Source: JBBKWH01 sp041165345
Lineage (GTDB): Bacteria; Pseudomonadota; Gammaproteobacteria; Pseudomonadales; Moraxellaceae
Assembly (NCBI GenBank): GCA_041165345.1
Contig: JBEANQ010000076.1
Span: 1-11,108 of the forward strand
Length of the DNA stretch: 11,108 bases
Direction: 5' to 3'
Below are positions 5,173 to 11,108 of the stretch, piece by piece (the stretch's first letter is position 1; each line of letters starts with the position of its first letter). The translations under genes were made by a program, and so were the position numbers. The notes beneath the pieces are model-generated. The model ran no database searches. It worked only from the letters and a program-made list of their open reading frames with translations, and was not told the origin of the DNA.

Positions 5173-7608
5173 ATGACCGATACCACCATACCGGCAAATC
5201 CGGCCACTGCGCACAGCAACATCCTGCCCTTACTGGCCTTGCGTGATGTTGTGGTCTACCCACACATGCAAATTGCCCTGTTTGTCGGTCGTCCCAAATC
5301 GATTCGCGCCGTTGAAGTCGCCCGTGAAGCCGATGACCTCGTGTTTGTGGTCGCCCAAAAAGACTCTTTGGCCGAAGGCATCGACAACGACAACCTCTAT
5401 CAATACGGTACGGTCTGCCGCATCGCCCAAGTGGTTAACCATGAAAACGACGACAACTGCATCAAGGTTCTGATCGAAGGGCTGTATCGCGCCCGTCTAG
5501 ACGAAATCGTTGATCTTGACGACTACATGCGCGCCGCTGCGATTCCAGAACCTATCGCACTGCCCATGCCTGCTGACACGCAAAAACAAGAGCGCGTCGC
5601 CCTGCAAGCCCTGTTTGCGCAATATGCTGAAGCCAAATTGCGCAATGCCAGAGAACTCATCTCGGCATCGGAAAAAATCGAAGACCTGCTGGAAATGGTC
5701 TATTTTGTGGCGACTCGCACCCCCTTAGCCATTGATGTCAAACAAAAGTTTTTGGAAGAACCCGACATCGTTGCGCATGTGGCCGAGCTGACCCACTATT
5801 TGACCCGTCAAAGCGACGAGCAACAAATTGAGCAAGGGCTGCACGAAAACGTCAAACGCCAAATGGAACGCAACCAACGCGAATACTTTCTCAACGAGAA
5901 AATGAAAGTCATTCAGCGTGAACTGTCGGACATGAACGGCGGCGGCGACGACGAAATGTCTGACCTTGAGCGTCGGATGGAAGCCTCTGACTTGCCTGCT
6001 GAGGTGCAGAAAAAAGCCGAGAGCGAATTCCGCAAGCTCAAATCGATGCAACCGGCCTCCTCTGAAGCCGCTGTGGTGCGCAACTATCTCGACTGGATTT
6101 TAAACACCCCATGGAAAAAAGCCTCCAAGGTGTCGATCAAGCTCGATAAAGCCCAACACATCTTGGACGCCGACCACTACGGCCTTGAAGACGTCAAAGA
6201 CCGCATCACCGAATACCTCGCCGTACAATCACGGGTTAAGCAAATGCGCGGGCCGGTGCTGTGCTTGGTCGGTCCACCGGGTGTAGGCAAAACCAGCTTG
6301 GGCGAATCGATTGCCAAAGCCACAGGCCGCGAGTTTGTTCGTATGGCCTTGGGTGGCGTGCGTGATGAAGCCGAAATTCGTGGCCACCGTCGCACCTACA
6401 TTGGCGCGATGCCGGGTAAAATTGTGCAGCATCTGGCCAAAGTCGGGGTCAAAAATCCGCTGTTCTTGCTCGATGAAATCGACAAAATGGCGCAAGACTA
6501 TCGGGGTGATCCTGCGTCTGCCCTGCTTGAAGTGCTCGACCCGTCACAAAACCACAAGTTTAATGACCATTACCTCGACATGGACTTAGACCTGTCAGAG
6601 GTGATGTTTATTTGCACCGCCAACAGCATGAATATTCCTGCACCGTTGTTGGATCGGATGGAAGTGATTCGTTTACCCGGTTATACCGAAGACGAAAAAA
6701 TCAACATCGCCGAACGCTATTTAATTCCCAAGGCCATTAAAGCCAACGGGTTAAAGGCCAAAGAACTGAGCATTGGTCAAGATGCCGTGCGCGAACTGGT
6801 ACGCCGCTACACCCGTGAAGCTGGTGTGCGTAACCTTGAGCGTGAAGTGTCTAAAATCTGCCGTAAAGTGGTCAAAGAAGCGGTCAGCAGCAAAGAGAAA
6901 TTCATTCACATCGATGTGACCGAGAAAAACTTGGCCGATTATTCTGGCGTGTATAAGTTTGACTTTGGCCGTGCCGAAGACGACGCGCAAATTGGTCGTG
7001 TGACGGGCTTGGCATGGACCTCTGTTGGTGGTGAGCTGTTGACCATTGAAGCCGCTGCAGTCAAAGGCAAAGGCGCGTACACCGCCACCGGCTCGCTGGG
7101 TGACGTGATGCAAGAGTCGATCAAAGCCGCCATGACCGTGGTGCGTTCACGCGGTGACAGCCTTGGTATTCCACACGAAAAATTCGGTACAACCGACATT
7201 CATGTGCATATGCCTGAAGGCGCAACCCCCAAAGATGGCCCATCGGCAGGGATTGCACTGACCACAGCATTGGTCTCGGTCATGACCGGCATTCCAATTC
7301 GGGCAGACATTGCCATGACCGGCGAAGTCACCCTTGGTGGCCGAGTCTTGCCGATTGGCGGTCTGAAAGAAAAACTACTGGCGGCGCACCGTGGTGGCAT
7401 CAAGCTGGTGTTGATTCCTGAAGACAACGTCCGTGATCTGCGTGAAATCCCAGACAACGTCAAAGAAGGGCTTGAGATTCGTTCGGTTCGCATTATTGAC
7501 GAAGTGTTACGAGCCGCGTTGGTCAACATGCCAGAGCCACTGCCAGAACCACCCATCGCACCCGCCATTGTGCCTGCGGTGGCCACCGAAGAAACAGCAC
7601 GGCACTAA
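5173..7608 (+). CDS. lon: ATP-dependent protease Lon (La)
   Basis: Cytoplasmic hexameric AAA+ serine protease that degrades misfolded and selected regulatory proteins. The 811-residue product is colinear with E. coli Lon (784). The N-terminal substrate domain starts at ILPLLALRDVVVYPHM (17-32) and is followed by the helical linker with RNQREYFLNEKMKVIQREL-type sequence. The AAA+ domain carries Walker A GPPGVGKT (367-374, Lys373) and Walker B LFLLDEID (430-437, Asp434 and Glu435). The protease domain has catalytic Ser691 in DGPSAG and Lys734 in GGLKEK, 43 residues apart as in E. coli. After the family end it has a tail of about 25 residues rich in Pro and Ala (PEPLPEPPIAPAI and onward), which is not conserved. 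Start chosen by GAGGAG at 5161. It stands alone: 178 bp from ygfA, and followed by a candidate small RNA. The usual clpX neighbour is not adjacent. Confidence 0.98.
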   Translation: MTDTTIPANPATAHSNILPLLALRDVVVYPHMQIALFVGRPKSIRAVEVAREADDLVFVVAQKDSLAEGIDNDNLYQYGTVCRIAQVVNHENDDNCIKVLIEGLYRARLDEIVDLDDYMRAAAIPEPIALPMPADTQKQERVALQALFAQYAEAKLRNARELISASEKIEDLLEMVYFVATRTPLAIDVKQKFLEEPDIVAHVAELTHYLTRQSDEQQIEQGLHENVKRQMERNQREYFLNEKMKVIQRELSDMNGGGDDEMSDLERRMEASDLPAEVQKKAESEFRKLKSMQPASSEAAVVRNYLDWILNTPWKKASKVSIKLDKAQHILDADHYGLEDVKDRITEYLAVQSRVKQMRGPVLCLVGPPGVGKTSLGESIAKATGREFVRMALGGVRDEAEIRGHRRTYIGAMPGKIVQHLAKVGVKNPLFLLDEIDKMAQDYRGDPASALLEVLDPSQNHKFNDHYLDMDLDLSEVMFICTANSMNIPAPLLDRMEVIRLPGYTEDEKINIAERYLIPKAIKANGLKAKELSIGQDAVRELVRRYTREAGVRNLEREVSKICRKVVKEAVSSKEKFIHIDVTEKNLADYSGVYKFDFGRAEDDAQIGRVTGLAWTSVGGELLTIEAAAVKGKGAYTATGSLGDVMQESIKAAMTVVRSRGDSLGIPHEKFGTTDIHVHMPEGATPKDGPSAGIALTTALVSVMTGIPIRADIAMTGEVTLGGRVLPIGGLKEKLLAAHRGGIKLVLIPEDNVRDLREIPDNVKEGLEIRSVRIIDEVLRAALVNMPEPLPEPPIAPAIVPAVATEETARH

Positions 7609-7629
7609 GCCACATCGTCACCATCCTGT

Positions 7630-7641
7630 ATCACCGGTGAT
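7630..7641. repeat. 12-bp perfect palindrome after lon
   Basis: ATCACCGGTGAT reads identically on both strands and lies 22 bases after the lon stop. A second short inverted pair, TGGCC and GGCCA (7661-7665 with 7673-7677), follows. Neither has a T run, so they are not standard terminators. They could be a regulator site or a 3'-end structure; function unknown. Confidence 0.5.
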
Positions 7642-7666
7642 GTGCTCAGTAGTGCATGACTGGCCA

Positions 7667-7695
7667 TTGTCAGGCCACACGGGTTGCCATTAAAT
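7667..7695 (+). promoter_or_regulatory. Candidate sigma70 promoter inside the lon-mscS gap
   Basis: TTGTCA (7667-7672, five of six consensus bases) is followed after exactly 17 bp by TTAAAT (7690-7695, four of six). The predicted start is G at about 7702. Its significance is the structured, terminator-ended segment directly downstream. Confidence 0.45.
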
Positions 7696-7701
7696 ACCGC
7701 T

Positions 7702-7791
7702 GGGCTTTTAGTTTTTTAGGTGTTTGCTTGTATCTGTATACACACAAACACCTTGGTAGTTCAGTTCCTCCAGCTGAACTACCTTTTTTTT
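7702..7791 (+). ncRNA. Candidate small RNA of about 90 nt between lon and mscS
   Basis: No recognised RNA family. From the predicted start at 7702 the transcript would open with a U-rich single-stranded stretch (7706-7717, including six U). The first hairpin is AGGTGTTTG with CAAACACCT (7718-7726 with 7745-7753), continued after a 2x2 internal loop by TGTAT/ATACA. One base later comes the terminator hairpin. The terminator loop TTCCTCCAG contains CCTCC, which is complementary to a Shine-Dalgarno core. The layout (own promoter, U-rich leader, two hairpins, U8 end) is that of many Hfq-dependent regulatory RNAs, but expression and function are inference. It could instead be only the lon 3' UTR, whose terminator this also is. 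Confidence 0.42.
7755..7791 (+). terminator. Strong intrinsic terminator (lon and/or small RNA)
   Basis: Perfect 10-bp stem GGTAGTTCAG (7755-7764) with CTGAACTACC (7774-7783), nine-base loop, then eight T (7784-7791). The T run is on the plus strand only, so it serves rightward transcription and isolates mscS from lon. Confidence 0.93.
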
Positions 7792-7882
7792 ATCCAAAAA
7801 TTCACGTCTATCCCCTCCCACTACACGCGATGGCGTTGACAGTGGCTGGGTCGTCGGTTTGGGTAGCTTGGTCGGAAACGAT

Positions 7883-7912
7883 TTGTTGACTGTACTGAGC
7901 GCAGCATTTAAT
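7883..7912 (+). promoter_or_regulatory. Candidate promoter for mscS
   Basis: TTTAAT at 7907-7912 can pair with TTGTTG (7883-7888, 18-bp spacing) or TTGACT (7886-7891, 15-bp spacing). A promoter is expected here because a strong terminator lies between lon and mscS; the exact boxes are uncertain. A consensus TTGACA at 7836-7841 has no acceptable -10 at 16-18 bp. Confidence 0.35.
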
Positions 7913-7949
7913 CAGCGCTTCTCAACACCGCTGTACAGGAACTCGACTC

Positions 7950-8771
7950 ATGCCCGATTTTTCACATGTTGACAGCAGTACACTCATTGCACTTGCCAGC
8001 GCTGCAGGAATTAAAATTCTGATTGCATTGGCATTATGGCTGGCCGGTCGCTGGTTAATCCATAATATCGCCATTAAACTTTTACAACGGGCGCTTAATA
8101 TTCGTCATGTTGAAGCGACATTGACCCGCTATTTTTTATCCATTATTAATATCACCCTGAATGTCGTGTTAGTGATTGGAATTCTGGGTTATTTTGGTAT
8201 CGAAACCACTTCATTTGCGGCCATTATTGCAGCAGCAGGCATTGCCATTGGCATGGCGTGGTCAGGTTTATTATCTAATTTTGCCGCAGGCGTTTTTGTG
8301 ATTTTGCTACGCCCTTTTAAAGCCGGCGATTTTATTTGTGCAGGTGGTGTGACGGGGACTGTGGTCGAAATTGGCCTGTTTGCCACCACGCTGAATACAC
8401 CAGATAATATCCAAACCATTGTGGGTAATAATAAGATTTTTTCAGACAACATTCAAAACTTTAGTACTAACCCTTTCCGACGCGTCGACATTAAAGCTCA
8501 ACTCTCCGGATCAACTGATCCAATGCAAGCTGCTGCATTACTGCGTGCAGCCGTTGCACAGATTGACCATGTACTGGACAGCCCAGCGGTGGAGATTGAT
8601 ATTTTAGAATTTACGTTGATCGGCCCTGTACTCGCTGTACGACCATTTTGTCATAATGACCACTACTGGCAGGTATTTTTTGACACCAACCGTGTCATCC
8701 GTGACACCTTGCTACAAGCAGGGTTTGCCGCACCTATGGCAGCCCAGACCATCATCATGCAGCAACCATAA
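7950..8771 (+). CDS. mscS: MscS-family small-conductance mechanosensitive channel
   Basis: Inner-membrane channel that opens under membrane tension to release solutes after osmotic downshock. The 273-residue protein (E. coli MscS 286) has the three-helix arrangement: TM1 about 12-38, TM2 about 60-83, and pore helix TM3 about 87-123 with GIAIGMAWSGLLSNFAAGV. The beta domain with RPFKAGDFI (121-129) and GTVVEIGLF follows, and then the cytoplasmic cage. Aligned by eye with E. coli MscS, the pore-seal residues Leu105 and Leu109 are Ile98 and Met102, while the kink Gly113 is kept (Gly106). The usual VPNG segment reads VGNN (158-161), which I believe occurs in a known subfamily. AGGAA lies eight bases before the ATG. 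Base use is visibly richer in A+T than the neighbours (ATT, TTA, AAT codons), hinting at a different history. It is convergent with the next gene. Confidence 0.93.
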   Translation: MPDFSHVDSSTLIALASAAGIKILIALALWLAGRWLIHNIAIKLLQRALNIRHVEATLTRYFLSIINITLNVVLVIGILGYFGIETTSFAAIIAAAGIAIGMAWSGLLSNFAAGVFVILLRPFKAGDFICAGGVTGTVVEIGLFATTLNTPDNIQTIVGNNKIFSDNIQNFSTNPFRRVDIKAQLSGSTDPMQAAALLRAAVAQIDHVLDSPAVEIDILEFTLIGPVLAVRPFCHNDHYWQVFFDTNRVIRDTLLQAGFAAPMAAQTIIMQQP

Positions 8772-8791
8772 AATAAAACCCATCACCGCGT

Positions 8792-8830
8792 CACCCGTCA
8801 AGGCCAGTCGTTTTGGTCTTGACGTGGGTG
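8792..8830. other. Hairpin in the convergent mscS/orf spacer
   Basis: CGTCAAG (8796-8802) pairs with CTTGACG (8818-8824); the stem continues inward with CCA/TGG and outward, after a two-base bulge, with CACC/GGTG (8792-8795 with 8827-8830). Neither strand has a tight T run directly after it, although the minus strand reaches TTTTATTTTA further on (8779-8770). It may slow or end transcription from both convergent genes. Confidence 0.4.
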
Positions 8831-8853
8831 TGTCTCCAGCCCCTGCCCCTATA

Positions 8854-9327
8854 TCACCCAAATGCTGGCATCAGCCCGAGGGTCGCTCCAACCAACAACC
8901 ACAGCGTTCCGCCAACTTCGCCCACAATTAAAGACCCCATCAACAGGTGAATCAACAGGCGTGGCAAGGTCAAGCCACCAAGTTGATGCGGAGAGCGAAA
9001 CTGATTGTCAGTGTCTTTAAGCACACCATGCACGGCATAGCTGGCAATAGCACCCAAAAAATAGACCACATTTAATCCCACAGCCCAAAGGTTTTGAGTG
9101 GCTGAAAATACCGAAAAATATGCCAATACGGCCAGCACCAATGCCGCAAAGCTATACATTAAGGCCGCTCGATGGGTCACATCGACATAATACGGCGCAC
9201 GTCCCCGCTCGCTACGCATCATGCCACTGTATTTCCAAATACCCGCCAATAATCCGAGCAGCAACAAGCCGCCAGAGGCCAATATGGCCAATGCCACCGC
9301 AGCAGAAGGCGTGATCACGATGGGCAT
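8854..9327 (-). CDS. Four-helix integral membrane protein, function unknown
   Basis: I do not recognise this 157-residue protein. Four hydrophobic segments are visible: about 8-31, 54-76, 79-101 and 123-151. The first loop is polar and basic (KYSGMMRSERGRAPYYVDVTHRAA, about 32-55), with a histidine at the start of helix 2. Between helices 3 and 4 lies KDTDNQFRSPHQLGG (104-118), and helix 4 begins PRLLIHLLMGSLIVGEVGG with a charged Glu137 and His127 inside the membrane segment. There is no signal peptide apart from helix 1. AGGA lies ten bases before the ATG. It is transcribed leftward after prc, but the prc terminator stands between them, so it probably has its own promoter; none was clear in the 84-bp gap, where an 8-bp palindrome TCACGTGA (9347-9354) is the only visible site. 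The intact frame, ribosome site and membrane pattern support a real gene. Confidence 0.8.
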   Translation of the reverse strand: MPIVITPSAAVALAILASGGLLLLGLLAGIWKYSGMMRSERGRAPYYVDVTHRAALMYSFAALVLAVLAYFSVFSATQNLWAVGLNVVYFLGAIASYAVHGVLKDTDNQFRSPHQLGGLTLPRLLIHLLMGSLIVGEVGGTLWLLVGATLGLMPAFG

Positions 9328-9361
9328 GTTGTGTTGATCCTTTTAGTCACGTGATTGGGGC

Positions 9362-9393
9362 AAAAAAAAGCCGCTGTACATAGCAGCTTTTTT
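9362..9393 (-). terminator. Intrinsic terminator of prc
   Basis: On the minus strand, AAAAAAGCTGCT (9393-9382) pairs with AGCGGCTTTTTT (9375-9364) in a 12-bp stem with one G-T pair and a six-base loop; eight T in a row end the unit (9369-9362). It starts 18 bases after the prc stop. The A and T runs on both sides make it potentially bidirectional, but no plus-strand gene reads into it. Confidence 0.9.
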
Positions 9394-9411
9394 AGGGGGC
9401 TTGTTTGGACG

Positions 9412-11108
9412 TTACGGGGTTGAGGTTGAAGCCGCCGTTTTACGCAGCTTTTCGGCATCTAACAACACCTGAGCAGCTTCTAGTACATACGCCTCTTCTT
9501 CTGGCAATACGGGACGCTCACTCAGCTTTAACTTTGCCCGAATCTCTGCTTGGGCATCGAGTGCTGCTTGGTAGGTTTCCCAGTTGGCATATGGTGCAAG
9601 TCCTGTCGCAACACGACGTTTGTTTTCTGCCTGTAGTGTCACACCCTCAATTTGCTGTAACTCTTGACGGCGTTGACCTAAATTTAATGAGAGTTGCTTG
9701 CGGTTTTTATTGGCTAAACCAATATTGCGCACCTCATTTAAGAACACAAATTGTGGGCTACTGACCTGCCGCTGCAATGATTGTTGTTGTAACGTGGGCA
9801 AGATGGCACCAAAATCTTGGTCGCGCACATACGCCGCAGTTTTAATGGTATCCCATTTGAGTGCATTTTTAGCCGCACGCTCCCCAAGATCAGCGTCATA
9901 CAAATTAACCAGCTCAATGTCAGGAATCACACCTTTATTTTGCGTGCTTCCACCCGTTACACGATAGAACTTGCGCTGGGTTAGCGTCGCTTGACCATAG
10001 GCCAACGAGTCTAATTGGATCTGTGCGGTGCCTTTGCCGGTGGTGGTGCTACCCAAAATAATGCCTCGACCGTAATCTTGAATCGCCGCCGCAAAAATTT
10101 CACTCGCCGATGCAGAAGCAAGGTTAATCAACACCGTCATTGGGCCGCTATACACCTGCTGCCCCCCATCATTGTCCTCATACAAACTGACCCGACCATT
10201 GCTGTCACGAATCTGAACCAAGGGGCCTTCTTTAATAAACATGCTGAGCATTTTGGAGACCTCTTCCAGCGAACCACCTGGGTTGGCACGCAAGTCCACA
10301 ATTAAACCATCAATGTGTTTATTGTTGAGGTCGCGCAATGCCGCCTCAGTATCTTCGCTCACACTACGATATTTATCACCTGAACGACGTGCACGATAGT
10401 TCAGATAGAACGACGGAATATCGAGCACGCCCATCCGTTTGATTTGATCACCAGACTTAACCTCAACCACTCGATGCTGCAATCCTGCATCATCTTGCTC
10501 AATCACGTCACGAACCAATAAAACTTGACGTGAAGGAGCATTGGCAGGGCTAGAGGCTTGCAAGCGTACGGTCACCTTGGTGCCTCGCTTGCCACGAATC
10601 AGCCCTACAATTTCGTTGCTTGGCCAACCGACCACATCAACCAACGGGCCTCCATCTTGTGCCACACCTGTAATGCGGTCTCCTGCACGGACTTGACCTG
10701 ATTTGCTGGCGGGTCCACCGTCCACAATCGATTCAATACGAGTGTAGTCGTCATTACCACGCTCAGGCCGAATCGAGACGCCAATCCCCTCCAATGCCAA
10801 CGTCGTTTGACGATTCATTTCCATGGCTTCAACAGGGGCAAAATAGTTGCTGTGGGGGTCATAGGTGGCTAGGGCGGCATTTAAAATCCCTTCCAACACT
10901 TGGTCATTCTTGACCCGACCAAGTTGCTCAGACTGACGCTGATAACGCTTTTTTAGCGTCTCTACAGCCCCTAACGCACTGCTAGATAAATCTTGCCCAT
11001 TGGCAAGACTAGGATCAGCCTGTAAGGCTTTTTGTTTGGCGACTTCCTCTTCTTTACCGACCGTCAAACTAATTAACTGAGAGACGAGTTGTTGATGCCA
11101 ATAGTGCT
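9412..11108 (-). CDS. prc: Tail-specific protease Prc (Tsp), S41 family; 5' end outside window
   Basis: Periplasmic serine protease that degrades proteins by their C-terminal tails and trims cell-wall enzymes and lipoproteins. The frame is open to the right edge (564 residues seen). It enters at HYWHQQLVSQLISL, equal to E. coli AYWHNRVTDQLINL, so the signal peptide and much of the N-terminal domain are outside. Next come NYFAPVEAMEMN, then the PDZ domain (SLALEGIG-like ALEGIGVSI, GGPASKSGQVRAGDRI, VGWPSNEIVGLIRG). In the S41 protease domain are VLDIPSFY, LRANPGGS and the catalytic block SASASEIFAAAIQDYG, with the nucleophile Ser encoded at 10108-10110. TTGKGT has the catalytic Lys at 10033-10035. 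Spacing from Ser to Lys is 25 residues, as in E. coli Ser430/Lys455. The C-terminal helical DUF3340-type region ends at 9412. An internal TTG at 11067 is not the true start, because homology continues upstream of it. Confidence 0.97.
   Translation of the reverse strand, partial: HYWHQQLVSQLISLTVGKEEEVAKQKALQADPSLANGQDLSSSALGAVETLKKRYQRQSEQLGRVKNDQVLEGILNAALATYDPHSNYFAPVEAMEMNRQTTLALEGIGVSIRPERGNDDYTRIESIVDGGPASKSGQVRAGDRITGVAQDGGPLVDVVGWPSNEIVGLIRGKRGTKVTVRLQASSPANAPSRQVLLVRDVIEQDDAGLQHRVVEVKSGDQIKRMGVLDIPSFYLNYRARRSGDKYRSVSEDTEAALRDLNNKHIDGLIVDLRANPGGSLEEVSKMLSMFIKEGPLVQIRDSNGRVSLYEDNDGGQQVYSGPMTVLINLASASASEIFAAAIQDYGRGIILGSTTTGKGTAQIQLDSLAYGQATLTQRKFYRVTGGSTQNKGVIPDIELVNLYDADLGERAAKNALKWDTIKTAAYVRDQDFGAILPTLQQQSLQRQVSSPQFVFLNEVRNIGLANKNRKQLSLNLGQRRQELQQIEGVTLQAENKRRVATGLAPYANWETYQAALDAQAEIRAKLKLSERPVLPEEEAYVLEAAQVLLDAEKLRKTAASTSTP

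Noticed and set aside
5725..6051. 108-codon minus-strand frame within lon
   Set aside because: Antisense shadow of the conserved Lon linker region.
7200..7586. 128-codon minus-strand frame opposite the end of lon
   Set aside because: Shadow of the lon protease domain, whose catalytic residues are encoded on the plus strand; Ser/Thr/Pro-rich translation typical of antisense frames.
7836..7858. Consensus TTGACA before mscS as a promoter -35
   Set aside because: At 16-18 bp spacing only GC-rich, non -10 sequence follows (around 7858-7866).
7656..7889. 77-codon plus-strand reading frame between lon and mscS
   Set aside because: No ribosome site, it runs straight through the strong terminator stem and T run, and its composition is not protein-like. 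The RNA explanation fits better.

Overview
The window looks like chromosomal core DNA of a gammaproteobacterium, probably of the Pseudomonadales (Pseudomonas/Moraxellaceae side). The gene order ubiH-pepP-ygfB, then divergently a ZapB-like gene, zapA, 6S RNA and 5-formyltetrahydrofolate cyclo-ligase, is a classical conserved block of that class. The protein sequences also resemble gammaproteobacterial homologues at their active sites. Genus is not determined. There are no insertion sequences, phage genes, CRISPR arrays, tRNAs or rRNAs.

Layout. Positions 1-3264 (minus strand) hold ygfB, pepP and ubiH, transcribed leftward; pepP and ubiH overlap by ATGA and ubiH runs off the left edge. A 53-bp divergent spacer carries a good sigma70-type promoter for a ZapB-like coiled-coil gene and zapA (3318-4018), two cell-division factors that also overlap by ATGA. 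Next come ssrS (6S RNA) with its own promoter, an intrinsic terminator, and ygfA/fau (4425-4994). A stand-alone lon gene occupies 5173-7608. The 341-bp gap after lon contains what looks like a complete small RNA unit of about 90 nt: a -35/-10 pair with 17-bp spacing, two hairpins and a strong terminator. An MscS-type mechanosensitive channel gene with clearly lower GC follows (7950-8771). It converges on a four-helix membrane protein of unknown function (8854-9327, minus) and prc, the tail-specific periplasmic protease (9412 to the right edge, minus, 5' end missing), which has its own terminator.

Together the genes cover ubiquinone synthesis (ubiH), proline-peptide turnover (pepP), septum assembly (zapA and partner), RNA polymerase control in stationary phase (6S), folate salvage (ygfA), proteolysis inside (Lon) and outside (Prc) the cytoplasm, and osmotic safety release (MscS). 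Most of the window is well-known housekeeping biology. I found no new multi-gene system. The least explained items are the candidate RNA between lon and mscS, the elongated ZapB-like protein, and the unnamed membrane protein beside prc.
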